DNA of 64,000 nucleotides. It comes from Prevotella sp. GTDB taxonomy: Bacteria > Bacteroidota > Bacteroidia > Bacteroidales > Bacteroidaceae. The notes under the pieces were generated by a model. That model did not search any database. It was not told the origin of the DNA and worked only from the letters and a program-made list of their open reading frames with translations. The stretch spans positions 1 to 64,000 of the forward strand of contig JAGAON010000004.1 in NCBI GenBank assembly GCA_017623655.1. The letters run 5' to 3'. The position numbers were made by a program, and so were the translations under genes. Positions 46,294-54,696 of this stretch are shown here, in pieces (positions within the stretch are counted from its first letter, which is position 1; each line of letters opens with the position of its first letter).

Positions 46294-46380
46294 CGAGTGA
46301 CTGGTTTATGGTTGTTTGTCGGTCTGTGTAACATCTTGCGTTACAGTGCTTTGCTTCTTGGTGCGGCTTGTGGCCGATTG

Positions 46381-47958
46381 TCAGTGTATGCCGTTGATAA
46401 ACTCCGTTATCTGCTCCTCGCTCACGTCGCCCATCTCGTACTCCCGCTCCGCGTCCTTGCGTATGGCTTTCAGCCATTCCTCGTGAGCCTGCTCGCATAC
46501 CGCCTCGTTTTCCGAAAAGCCTTTCCACTGCTCGTAGCTCTCGTAGATGTCCCTGAAACGGCTTTCGAGTGTTGTTATGTCTGCGATGTCGTCGCCCGTG
46601 ATGTCCTCTTTCAGCTGTTCAAGGGCGTCGGTCGGTATCAGCAGCCCCAGCAGGTCGGTCCATTCGCTCGTCTTGTTGGCGTTGCCGTACATACGCAGGG
46701 CCAGCTTGTAATACTGTATGCCGCGTTGCAGCGATTGTGACTTGATGAAGAATCCCTGTCCTTCATACTCTTCCGCCTCGTAACCCTGTTCCTCCTGCAT
46801 CTCCATCATGGTCTGCAAGCCCGCCCGTATGCGCTCGATGACGTATGGCGAGAGCCAGTCGAAGGTGATGAGCGACAGCCTGCCGTTCAGTGGGCGCTTG
46901 TCTCTCTTGGGCCATTTCATCACGTCACGGTATGTGCCCACGGTGCAAAGGTTGCGTCCCGGCACGAGGTATGTCTTGCGGCCTTCGCCTATCACGTATG
47001 AAAAGGGGAACATTGACGTGTCGGGATGCGTCTGAATCTTGCCCATTACCATGGAGAACGCGCCGATGCTGGCCGGCCATAGCACATGGGTGCCGCTTGC
47101 TGTCTTGCTGCCCCGCTCCATAGTGCCGTGGTGGATGGGCCCCATCTTGTAGGCGTGGTTGGAGAAATTGGTGGCGGAACCGGCGTTGTAGAAGGAGTAT
47201 TCGCCGCCTATCAGCAGCGAAGCCTTGTGGTGGCTGACGCTGAACGGGCCGCAGAAGGCTGCGCAGGCCTCGCCGTTGTCCATGTGGGAGTTGGCGAAAA
47301 ACAGCGAGTTCTCTGCCGTAAAGCCACGCCCTATGTGGCAGGCCTCGCCCACGAAGGTGTCGTATATCCTCGCGCCATCGACCACTGTGGAGCCGGCTTG
47401 CACCACAACGTTCTCCATTATCACGTCGTCACCTATATATATAGTGGCCTCGGGGGTGGGGGAGAGCGTGCAGTCTATCAGGCGTGACGCCCCGCACAGC
47501 TCGCAATCGTTGCCTATCGACACGTTGGTCAGCTCCCGGCAGTCCGTTATTGTCACGTTGCTGCCGATGGTGGTGCATGGCGGACGGTGTGCGCCGGCAT
47601 ACTCGGAGACCATCTTCCGCAGCTTGCCGAACAGGGGCTTGTCATCCGCCGCCAGCATCATCAGCGCCGCCGTCTGCGCCGTGAGACCGCTGTAAAGCAC
47701 CACATTGCCGGCTCCCGCCTCGTTCTTCACGCTGATAAGGTAGTCTTCTCCGAACGTTGCGCCGTCGGTGGTGCGTACTATGCCCACGTTCTCCATGCGC
47801 ACATTCTCGCCCAGACGTATCTCACCCTCGAAGCGGACGTTGTATATGTTGTCAGTGACGAAGCCGTCTTCAACCCATATATGCTGCCACTCGGCGCAGC
47901 GGCAGCCTTGTTCGCTCAGCTCGGTAATCTCGTTAATGGTAAGGTTTCTGTATGCCAT
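46381..47958 (-). CDS. DUF4954 family protein with hexapeptide beta-helix
   Basis: 525 residues from the start MAYRNLTINEITELSEQG; the frame extends to 48093 across an AACCT repeat only. Residues ~60-330 contain left-handed beta-helix repeats (IGSNVTITDCRELTNVSIGNDCELCGAS, IYIGDDVIMENVVV), like sugar-nucleotide acyl-/nucleotidyltransferases. The C-terminal ~200 residues are helical. It matches the Bacteroidetes/Spirochaete DUF4954 family of unknown activity. It stands alone between repeats. Confidence 0.85.
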   Translation of the reverse strand: MAYRNLTINEITELSEQGCRCAEWQHIWVEDGFVTDNIYNVRFEGEIRLGENVRMENVGIVRTTDGATFGEDYLISVKNEAGAGNVVLYSGLTAQTAALMMLAADDKPLFGKLRKMVSEYAGAHRPPCTTIGSNVTITDCRELTNVSIGNDCELCGASRLIDCTLSPTPEATIYIGDDVIMENVVVQAGSTVVDGARIYDTFVGEACHIGRGFTAENSLFFANSHMDNGEACAAFCGPFSVSHHKASLLIGGEYSFYNAGSATNFSNHAYKMGPIHHGTMERGSKTASGTHVLWPASIGAFSMVMGKIQTHPDTSMFPFSYVIGEGRKTYLVPGRNLCTVGTYRDVMKWPKRDKRPLNGRLSLITFDWLSPYVIERIRAGLQTMMEMQEEQGYEAEEYEGQGFFIKSQSLQRGIQYYKLALRMYGNANKTSEWTDLLGLLIPTDALEQLKEDITGDDIADITTLESRFRDIYESYEQWKGFSENEAVCEQAHEEWLKAIRKDAEREYEMGDVSEEQITEFINGIH

Positions 47959-47979
47959 GTTTGTGTGGTTATAAGGTTT

Positions 47980-48095
47980 GTGGTTGTTGGTTTGAGGTCT
48001 TGGGTCGCCGGTTATGGGGTATGTGGCATGACAATCGGTGTGTCCTTTCAACCAAAACCGATAACCTGAAACCACAAAATCGACAACCTTCAACC
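47980..48095. repeat. AACCT-rich intergenic repeat
   Basis: GGTTTGAGGTCTTGGGTCGCC and ACCGATAACCTGAAACCAC with CAACCTTCAACCTC: the same family as at 7065, 39990 and 42845. Confidence 0.6.
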
Positions 48096-48100
48096 TCTGA

Positions 48101-49387
48101 TCATTCCTCCGGTATGTCCCAAAGGAAGTCGTTGTAGGGGTATTTCTGGACGTGCATCTCGCGCACCTTCCTGTAAATCACGTCGCGGAACTCGTCGATG
48201 TTCGTCTTGTCACGCGCCGAGATGAACAGGCAGTCGCCTTGCAGCTTCGCCATCCACGTGCGTTTCAGCTCGTCAAGGGACACCTCCTCCTTCTTTATCG
48301 GCGTGAGATCGTCCTCGTCTTTCTCGCTCCACGTGTAGGCGTCAATCTTGTTGAACACTATCATTGACGGCTTGTCGGCGCATCCAAGGTCGGCGAGAGT
48401 CTTCTCCACGACCCTTATCTGCTCCTCGAAATCGGGGTGGGAAATATCTACAACGTGCAGCAACAGGTCGGCTTCGCGTGTCTCGTCCAGTGTGGATTTG
48501 AATGAATCGACGAGGTCTGTGGGCAGTTTCCTGATGAAACCGACGGTATCGGCCAGCAGGAACGGCAGGTTTTCTATCACCACCTTGCGCACTGTTGTGT
48601 CGAGGGTGGCGAACAGTTTGTTCTCGGCGAACACCTCGCTCTTGGCCAAAAGGTTGAGTATTGTCGATTTGCCGACGTTGGTGTAGCCTACCAAGGCGAC
48701 CCTTATCAGCCGTCCGCGGTTCTTCCTCTGTGTGGCTTTCTGCCTGTCTATCTCCGCCAGACGCTCTTTCAGCAGTGACATTCTGTTGAGGATTATGCGG
48801 CGGTCCATCTCCAGCTGCGTCTCGCCGGGGCCTCTAAGACCTACCGAACCCTTGCCGCCTCCGCTGCCGGAACCGCCTCCCTGCCGCTCAAGGTGCGTCC
48901 ACAACCGTTGAAGTCGCGGCAACATATAGCGGTATTGGGCCAGTTCCACCTGCGTCTTTGCGTTCGCTGTCTGCGCCCGCATGGCGAAAATGTCGAGTAT
49001 AAGGCTTGTCCTGTCGAGTATCTTCACTTTCAATGCCGTTTCGATGTTGCGTATCTGCTTGGCCGAAAGCTCGTCGTCGAATATCACCATGCCCACCGGT
49101 TGCCACGGTGTTCCGTCCTGATGAATCTCCTCGTTGTCCGCCCTTTCCTCGCAATCCTTTATGTATTCCGCTATTTCTTCAAGCTTTCCCTTGCCCACGT
49201 ATGTCACGCTGCTTGGCCCGTTGACCCTTTGCGTGAACCGTTTTACCGTCACCGCTCCCGCAGTGTCGGCCAGAAACTCCAGCTCATCGAGGTATTCCGT
49301 GGTCTTGGCCTCATTCTGTTGCGGTGTGATCAGGCCCACAAGCACCGCCGTTTCTATCTTCGCTTCTGATATAACAAATTCTTTCAT
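48101..49387 (-). CDS. hflX: Ribosome-associated GTPase HflX
   Basis: 428 residues. The N-terminal HflX domain (~1-190) has the glycine-rich loop QGGGSGSGGGKGSVGLRGPGE. The GTPase domain (~200-365) has G1 GYTNVGKST, G3 DTVGF, and G4 NKID. HflX splits stalled ribosomes under stress. The C-terminal ~60 residues follow the G domain. Minus strand; the next upstream gene on that strand is the DUF3791-like gene. Confidence 0.96.
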   Translation of the reverse strand: MKEFVISEAKIETAVLVGLITPQQNEAKTTEYLDELEFLADTAGAVTVKRFTQRVNGPSSVTYVGKGKLEEIAEYIKDCEERADNEEIHQDGTPWQPVGMVIFDDELSAKQIRNIETALKVKILDRTSLILDIFAMRAQTANAKTQVELAQYRYMLPRLQRLWTHLERQGGGSGSGGGKGSVGLRGPGETQLEMDRRIILNRMSLLKERLAEIDRQKATQRKNRGRLIRVALVGYTNVGKSTILNLLAKSEVFAENKLFATLDTTVRKVVIENLPFLLADTVGFIRKLPTDLVDSFKSTLDETREADLLLHVVDISHPDFEEQIRVVEKTLADLGCADKPSMIVFNKIDAYTWSEKDEDDLTPIKKEEVSLDELKRTWMAKLQGDCLFISARDKTNIDEFRDVIYRKVREMHVQKYPYNDFLWDIPEE

Positions 49388-49408
49388 TCTCTTGATTCTG
49401 TGTGTTTC

Positions 49409-49702
49409 CTATTCTAAAACGCAGTTGTTTTTACTGTTGCCATTATGTGTTGATAGCTCTGTATGCGCCTCCCGGCAGAACTCATCGGCAACATACAGGT
49501 TGCCATATAGATATAATCCTGTTTGTTTCTCATGCAGTTCCGCGCAGGTTTGGCTCTCATAAAACCGCTTCAAGGCCTCAATGGGAGGCACGCCGAGACG
49601 CTTTGACAGCTCAACGGCAATCATTCCAACCCTGTAACTCATTATCATGTCCTGTATTTCAGGTGATTTTACGGGGTCATTCAACAACTTCTGTTCGCTC
49701 AT
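49409..49702 (-). CDS. DUF3791-like small protein
   Basis: 97 residues, helical: YRVGMIAVELSKRLGVPPIEALKRFYESQTCAELHEKQTGLYLYGNLYVADEFCRE resembles the DUF3791 family, and also the 79-residue protein encoded at the other end of this three-gene set. The start overlaps the DUF3990 stop by 26 nt, so the genes are coupled. The low-complexity C-terminus (HNGNSKNN) is not conserved. It is likely an accessory or antidote partner of the DUF3990 protein; that is inference. Confidence 0.7.
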   Translation of the reverse strand: MSEQKLLNDPVKSPEIQDMIMSYRVGMIAVELSKRLGVPPIEALKRFYESQTCAELHEKQTGLYLYGNLYVADEFCREAHTELSTHNGNSKNNCVLE

Positions 49703-50168
49703 ATCGTAGATATTTGTCCGTTAGCAGTTGGCTTGACAGGCATATTTGGTTGTTGGGCTTGTGCATCATAAGCCTTCCGAGCGCGATGTCTGACGGCAAA
49801 AGACCGGCCATATACAGGTTGACGGTATCGATAACCCTATCGTCTGCAATGCCGCCCTCTATGTAGTCATAGCCTTCCCAAGGCTTTAATCCGCGCCTAC
49901 TCGCCACGATAAACTCCAGCCATTCACTGTTGTAGCTGTCAAACACTTTGCTGTTAGCCTCCGCCATGATGGCTTCCCGGTCGAGAACGTAAACGTTTAT
50001 CATTGCTGTCGCATTGCGTTTCTGCGCTGTCAGGGCCGCCCACTGAGCCGCTTGTGCCTTTATGTCGGTCACGTAAAAACCTTTTCCGAAGTCGAGTCTT
50101 GCCCGTCCGAAATCGCATAGAGGCGTCTTTACAACCTCCGTTCCTCCATGATACACCAACATACTCAT
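49677..50168 (-). CDS. DUF3990 (ADP-ribosyltransferase-like) protein
   Basis: 163 residues from the ATG at 50168, which overlaps the upstream stop (ATGA). MSMLVYHGGTEVV and DFGKGFYVTDIKAQAAQWA are typical of DUF3990, a family with an ADP-ribosyltransferase-like fold: Arg/His-x-Gly strand, Tyr, and a C-terminal acidic residue in SNEWLEFI-type sequence (here YNSEWLEFI). DUF3990 genes usually have DUF3791 neighbours, as here on both sides. It could be a toxin modifying a cellular target. No experimental role is known to me. Confidence 0.8.
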   Translation of the reverse strand: MSMLVYHGGTEVVKTPLCDFGRARLDFGKGFYVTDIKAQAAQWAALTAQKRNATAMINVYVLDREAIMAEANSKVFDSYNSEWLEFIVASRRGLKPWEGYDYIEGGIADDRVIDTVNLYMAGLLPSDIALGRLMMHKPNNQICLSSQLLTDKYLRYERTEVVE

Positions 50169-50404
50169 CTTGCCGCCTCCTTGTTCAATAGACATTCTAT
50201 CACATCTTCCGTCACATATTCGCGGCTTTCGGTGTGAAGTGCATCGTAACAGCCAAGCAGATAGTCGTCAATCATTCCTACGTTGTTCATCCTTTCATAC
50301 GCCTCACGGTAGGATACCCCCATCTTTCTGGCGGCACCTTCTATGCATGAGGCCACGAAAGCCATCTTTATCTCGTCCGAACTCAATTCTACAACGCGTT
50401 CCAT
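50165..50404 (-). CDS. DUF3791 family protein
   Basis: 79 residues. MAFVASCIEGAARKMGVSYREAYERMNNVGMIDDYLLGCYDALHTESREYVTEDVIECL is a complete DUF3791 (short helical domain, ends in LHTxxxxYVxxDV). First gene of the set; translationally coupled to the DUF3990 gene by ATGA. A minus-strand -7 box TAAATTTG (50442-50435) with CTTG 20 nt upstream is a probable promoter, giving a ~25-nt leader. Confidence 0.85.
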   Translation of the reverse strand: MERVVELSSDEIKMAFVASCIEGAARKMGVSYREAYERMNNVGMIDDYLLGCYDALHTESREYVTEDVIECLLNKEAAR

Positions 50405-50523
50405 TTGTACTTATGCTTTGCTGTGTAACATCTGCAAATTTAGTGATTGTTTTTCATATAACCAAGAAAAAACGGCGTTTTCTGATTTTTCCCCGCCACT
50501 TGTGGCGATGCGGGGCGTTGCGG

Positions 50524-52620
50524 CTAACTTATCGAAGCCCAGTCAATGTTGCTCTTGCGAAGTTCCCTCAGGCGGTTCCACAGCAGCGAATGTTCCGGTG
50601 AGTTGCACTCAGGGTCGGAGTCAATCACCTTCTGCGCCTCGTCACGGGCCAGCTGCACAAGCTGTCCGTCACGCGCTATGTCGGCTATTTTAAGGTCAAA
50701 CGCCATTCCGCTTTGCTGCGTACCTTCGAGGTCTCCGGGCCCGCGCAGTTTCAGGTCTGCCTCCGCTATACGGAAGCCGTCGTTCGTCTCGCACATTATG
50801 TCGAGGCGTTTCCGGGTCTCGGCACTTATCTCATAGCCGCTTACGAGTATGCAGTACGACTGGTCCGCGCCTCTTCCCACCCTGCCGCGCAGCTGGTGCA
50901 GCTGTGACAGGCCGAAGCGTTGCGCCTCCATTATCACCATCACGCTGGCGTTAGGCACGTTCACCCCCACCTCTATCACCGTCGTGGCCACGAGCATCTG
51001 GGTCTCCCCGTTGGCGAAACGTCTCATCTCTTCCTCCTTCTCCGCAGGCTTCATGCGGCCGTGCACCTTGCTCATGCGGTAGTCGGGAAACACCTCTTGC
51101 AGGTGGGCGAAGCCGTCTTCAAGGTTCTGCAAGTCCATTTTCTCGCTCTCGGTTATCAGCGGATAGACCACATACACCTGCCGTCCCTTCGCCACTTCGT
51201 TCCTGATGCCATTGTAAAGGCTCGCCTTCTGGTTGTCATACTTGTGCAGGGTCTGTATGGGCTTGCGTCCCGGCGGCAGTTCGTCTATCACGCTTACGTC
51301 GAGGTCTCCGTATATGGTCATGGCGAGGGTGCGCGGTATCGGCGTCGCCGTCATCACCAGAATGTGCGGCGGATTGTCGTTCTTCGCCCACAGCTTCGCC
51401 CTTTGCGCCACGCCGAAGCGGTGCTGTTCATCGATCACCGCCAGCCCGAGGTTGGCAAACCGCACCGTCTCCTCTATCACGGCGTGCGTGCCCACCAGTA
51501 TGTTCACGTCGCCGTTGGCAAGCCCTTCCAGCACGTCCTTCCTCCGTTTGCCTTTCACTATGCCCGTCAGCAGTTCCACCCTCACGTCCAGTCCATCCAA
51601 GAACGCCTGTATGGTGGCAATATGTTGTTCGGCGAGTATCTCCGTGGGAGCCATCATCACCGCCTGAAAACCGTTGTCAACGGCTATCAGCATGGCCATC
51701 AGCGCAACCAGCGTCTTGCCCGAACCGACGTCACCCTGCACCAGACGGTTCATCTGCCGTCCGGTGTTCATGTCACGCTGAATTTCGTGCATCACGCGCT
51801 TCTGCGCCCCCGTAAGTTCAAATTTAAGGTTGTTCCCATAGAAATCCCTGAACGCCTTGCCCACTTTCGGCAACAGATACCCGCGATATTTCCGGCGGTT
51901 GTTGGCGGCATAGCGCAGTATGTTCAGCTGTACGTAGAACAACTCCTCAAACTTCAGCCTCTCCCTTGCCTTCTGCATGTCGTGCTGCGTCTTCGGATAA
52001 TGCACCGACCGCATGGCTTCGTCACGGCTTATGAGGTGCAGCGGCCGTGTGATATAGTCGGGCAGGGTCTCCTTCAGCGGCGGAAGTTTCATCAGCATGG
52101 CCTTCGTTATGCGCTCCATGGCGCGCGACGTGATGCCCGCCTTCTTCATCTTCTCTGTCGTGACATAATACGGCTGCATCCCCATGTCGTTCAGTGTCAG
52201 CGCCGAAGCGTCGTCGATGTCGGGGTGGGCTATCTGCAAGCGGTAGTTGAACACGGTGGGTCTGCCGAACACTATGTATTCCTGCCCGACCTTATAGTTC
52301 TTTATCACGAACTTGGCACCGCTGAACCACACGAGGTCTATCACCCCCGTTCCGTCGGAGAAATGCCCCACAAGGCGTTTCTTCTTTATGCCCATGTCGA
52401 ACGTCTCGTATGAAAGCACCCGCCCCTTTATCTGCACAAACGGCATATCCGCCGTCAGTTCCTTGATGGCATAGACCTTGCTCCTGTCAACATATTTGTA
52501 GGGATAATACTCAAGCAGGTCGCCAAGACAGTGTATTCCCAACTCCTTGTTGAGAATAAGCTGCCTCTGCGGCCCTACGCCCGTGAGGTATTTTATGTCC
52601 TGTTCCAGTATGTCGGCCAT
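50524..52620 (-). CDS. recG: ATP-dependent DNA helicase RecG
   Basis: 698 residues. N-terminal wedge domain (~1-250; LTGVGPQRQLILNKELGI), helicase motif I GDVGSGKTLVALMAM, motif II DEQHRFGVAQR, motif III VMTATPIPRTLAMT, and the C-terminal QLRGRVGRGADQSYCIL. It remodels stalled replication forks and Holliday junctions. The minus-strand ispD gene lies ~430 nt upstream across repeats; ispD-recG proximity is common in Bacteroidales. Confidence 0.97.
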   Translation of the reverse strand: MADILEQDIKYLTGVGPQRQLILNKELGIHCLGDLLEYYPYKYVDRSKVYAIKELTADMPFVQIKGRVLSYETFDMGIKKKRLVGHFSDGTGVIDLVWFSGAKFVIKNYKVGQEYIVFGRPTVFNYRLQIAHPDIDDASALTLNDMGMQPYYVTTEKMKKAGITSRAMERITKAMLMKLPPLKETLPDYITRPLHLISRDEAMRSVHYPKTQHDMQKARERLKFEELFYVQLNILRYAANNRRKYRGYLLPKVGKAFRDFYGNNLKFELTGAQKRVMHEIQRDMNTGRQMNRLVQGDVGSGKTLVALMAMLIAVDNGFQAVMMAPTEILAEQHIATIQAFLDGLDVRVELLTGIVKGKRRKDVLEGLANGDVNILVGTHAVIEETVRFANLGLAVIDEQHRFGVAQRAKLWAKNDNPPHILVMTATPIPRTLAMTIYGDLDVSVIDELPPGRKPIQTLHKYDNQKASLYNGIRNEVAKGRQVYVVYPLITESEKMDLQNLEDGFAHLQEVFPDYRMSKVHGRMKPAEKEEEMRRFANGETQMLVATTVIEVGVNVPNASVMVIMEAQRFGLSQLHQLRGRVGRGADQSYCILVSGYEISAETRKRLDIMCETNDGFRIAEADLKLRGPGDLEGTQQSGMAFDLKIADIARDGQLVQLARDEAQKVIDSDPECNSPEHSLLWNRLRELRKSNIDWASIS

Positions 52621-53048
52621 GTGGTTCGTATCTGTTTGATTTGACGGTGGTTACAGATGCCGTTGTAATCAGGTGCTGATTACTGTGCAATCAGGTGCAG
52701 ATTACACTCTGATTAGGTGCTGATTACGTTGCAATCAGCACCCTTTTGCGTAGCAATCCATTACGCTTCGTTTTCGCGGTGAATGTATGGACGCACCTTG
52801 GTGCGTCCGGATTGCCGCATTTCCCCATGTTGGCGGACGCACCAAGGTGCGTCCCTACATCGTTGTTTGTGCCCGTCGTATAGACAAGTGGGCGGGTGTT
52901 ACTTGCTAATCAGCATCCTTTTGCCATGGCATCGGCGACTTTAACCGGTTAGTGACACTAACCACTTCATTGCCATCCGCTTTTAATCCCGTTTTCATGT
53001 GTTTCCGATAGTTGCGGTTTTACCCGTAAGTGCCACTCACGGGGTGGG
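52621..53048. repeat. Composite intergenic repeats between recG and ispD
   Basis: A modular block at 52660-52746 (words CAGGTGCTGATTAC, CAGGTGCAGATTAC, TAGGTGCTGATTAC, GCAATCAGCACCCTTTTGC) is followed by the palindrome pair ATGGACGCACCTTGGTGCGTCCG (52784-52810) and CGGACGCACCAAGGTGCGTCC (52834-52858). A fragment CTAATCAGCATCCTTTTGCC is at ~52904. Nothing else is recognised. Confidence 0.88.
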
Positions 53049-53720
53049 TCATTCCTCCGCCAACGCCTCCGCCACGGTCATGTCAAACGGCGTTGTTATC
53101 TTTATGTTCTCCCTGTTTCCGTCCACCATTGTCACGCTGACACCGATGCTTTCCGCCACCGATGCATCGTCGGTGAATGCCTCGGAATACTCCTGCCCGT
53201 ATGCCTTTTTCAGCAGTTGTATGTCAAACGCCTGTGGCGTCTGCACAAGCCGGTAGTCGCTGCGTGCCACATTCCTTCCCGCTTCGCTGTCGCCGACGTA
53301 GCGCAGCGTCTCCACCACCGGCGTTACGGGTATCACCGCTCCCGACTTTCGGGCAGCTTCATAACAGCGGCCTATCACTTCCGTGCTTACGAAAGGGCGT
53401 ACGCCGTCATGCACTCCCACCACTCCGCACTCCCCGTCGGGGATGAGGCTCAGTCCGTTCCGCACCGAGTGGAAACGCGTCTCCCCGCCGTCGGCTATCG
53501 TGTATGCGGCTTGGAAAGCGTGTTCAAGGCACAGGTTGCACCAATACTCCTGCTGCGTCTTGGGCAGAACGAGTATGATTCCCAACTTAGGGGAATAGTC
53601 CCTGAACCGCTCTATGGTGCGCATCAGCACCGGCTTGCCGTTGACGGGCAGGAACTGTTTGGGTATCTCGCCGCCCATGCGCAGCCCCTTTCCGCCGGCA
53701 ACTATTATGACGTAGTCCAT
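53049..53720 (-). CDS. ispD: 2-C-methyl-D-erythritol 4-phosphate cytidylyltransferase
   Basis: 223 residues. CTP-binding [38 protein letters not shown], and the C-terminal [18 protein letters not shown] are all IspD-specific. Third step of the MEP isoprenoid pathway, in the cytoplasm. Confidence 0.96.
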   Translation of the reverse strand: MDYVIIVAGGKGLRMGGEIPKQFLPVNGKPVLMRTIERFRDYSPKLGIILVLPKTQQEYWCNLCLEHAFQAAYTIADGGETRFHSVRNGLSLIPDGECGVVGVHDGVRPFVSTEVIGRCYEAARKSGAVIPVTPVVETLRYVGDSEAGRNVARSDYRLVQTPQAFDIQLLKKAYGQEYSEAFTDDASVAESIGVSVTMVDGNRENIKITTPFDMTVAEALAEE

Positions 53721-53746
53721 GTTTGTAGGTTGTTTGATTGGTTAAC

Positions 53747-53818
53747 GCCCCCTCCTGACCTCCCCGAGGGGAGGGGTTGGCGGTATTGGAAGTCCCCCTT
53801 GGGGGAGTTTGAGGGTGC
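53747..53818. repeat. CCCCTCC/GGGGGAG inverted repeat, second copy
   Basis: CCTCCCCGAGGGGAGGGG, then GGCGGTATTGG and CCCCCTTGGGGGAG: same family as 12747-12830, in opposite orientation. Confidence 0.82.
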
Positions 53819-53823
53819 TGTTG

Positions 53824-54390
53824 TTATCTTGCCTGCATCAGCCTGTTGAACATCATGCCCTCTTTCAGACCCTCGGCAGTATCCTTGTCGGTCAGCATCT
53901 CAAGGATGGCGTAAGAGTAGGGCAGTGTAGCCGCAGGGCCGCAACCGGTTATTATGTTGCCGTCAACGGTGAAAATGTCCTGCGTGTATTCCGCCCCGTC
54001 CATGTATTTCTCGAATCCCGGATAGCACGTGGCACGCTTTCCGCTCAGCAGTCCGAGGTCGCCTAACACCATGGGAGCGGCGCATATCGCGCCAATGCGT
54101 TTGCCGTCGGCCGCCTGTTTCATCAAGGCTTCACGCACACCCTCATGCTCCAGCAGGTTCGTTGAGCCGGGAAGACCGCCGGGAAGCAGCAGGAAGTCGG
54201 CGTCACTCAGGTCCGCCTGCTCTATCGTCGTGTCACACTTTATCACTATGCCGTGTGAAGACTCGATGTATTCCGACCCTGTGATACTTACCATCCGGGC
54301 GTCAACGCCGCCGCGGCGCAGCACGTCGATAACCGTAAGAGCCTCGATCTCCTCTGTGCCGTTGGCCATAAATTCATATACCTTAGCCAT
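53824..54390 (-). CDS. DJ-1/PfpI family protein (YajL-like)
   Basis: 188 residues. EIEALTVIDVLRRGGVDARMVSI, DFLLLPGGLPGSTNL, and the nucleophilic-Cys elbow GAICAAPMVLGD with TGCGPAATLPYSYAILE. These are the ThiJ/YajL markers. Possible roles are protein or nucleotide deglycase or chaperone; the exact activity is debated for the family. Its promoter lies in the left copy of the duplicated 102-bp region, head-to-head with the original nadK promoter. Confidence 0.92.
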   Translation of the reverse strand: MAKVYEFMANGTEEIEALTVIDVLRRGGVDARMVSITGSEYIESSHGIVIKCDTTIEQADLSDADFLLLPGGLPGSTNLLEHEGVREALMKQAADGKRIGAICAAPMVLGDLGLLSGKRATCYPGFEKYMDGAEYTQDIFTVDGNIITGCGPAATLPYSYAILEMLTDKDTAEGLKEGMMFNRLMQAR

Positions 54391-54401
54391 AATTATTCTA
54401 C

Positions 54402-54503
54402 GTTTTATTTGTCAGTTTGATGGAATTAATGTAAATTTGCATTGCAAAAGTACAAAACATTTGCCATTCAGCAAACTTTTCCGCCATATAAAACGTTAAA
54501 AGG
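54402..54503. repeat. Left copy of ~102-bp direct repeat (divergent promoter region)
   Basis: 98 of 102 positions match 55719-55820, including 88 identical in a row (54416-54503). It contains, on the minus strand, TTTG (54475-54472), a 19-nt spacer and TACTTTTG (54452-54445), which is the promoter of the DJ-1 gene. On the plus strand it carries TTTG (54408-54411), a 20-nt spacer and TAAATTTG (54432-54439). Confidence 0.95.
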
Positions 54504-54504
54504 T

Positions 54505-54640
54505 AAAAGAAAAAAGGCGGCAGAGGATGACATTTCCGCTACCGCCTAAAATGAAGAACGCCCTCCAAGTATGCTGCCTTGCGGCTCGCCTGGAGGGCTT
54601 ATTATCTTTCTGTTATTTGAAAACTTCTATGTTTTGGTGG
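54505..54640 (-). ncRNA. Putative small RNA with intrinsic terminator
   Basis: On the minus strand a -7 box TAACTTTG (54650-54643) would start a ~130-nt transcript. It contains a hairpin GCCCTCCA (54598-54591) / TGGAGGGC (54567-54560) with inner GCC/GGC pairing, and ends in AGGCGGTAGCGG...CCGCCT followed by TTTTTTCTTTTA (intrinsic terminator, ~54547-54505). No ORF is present. The layout would fit a 6S-type or other small RNA, but I cannot assign the family. It lies inside the segment bracketed by the duplicated promoter. Confidence 0.5.
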
Positions 54641-54696
54641 TGCAAAGTTACATATATTTTTTGAAATGGCAATGCTTTCTCTACATTATTTTTTCT

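Noticed and set aside
50920-52413. 497-codon plus-strand open frame
   Set aside because: His/Arg-rich shadow of recG.
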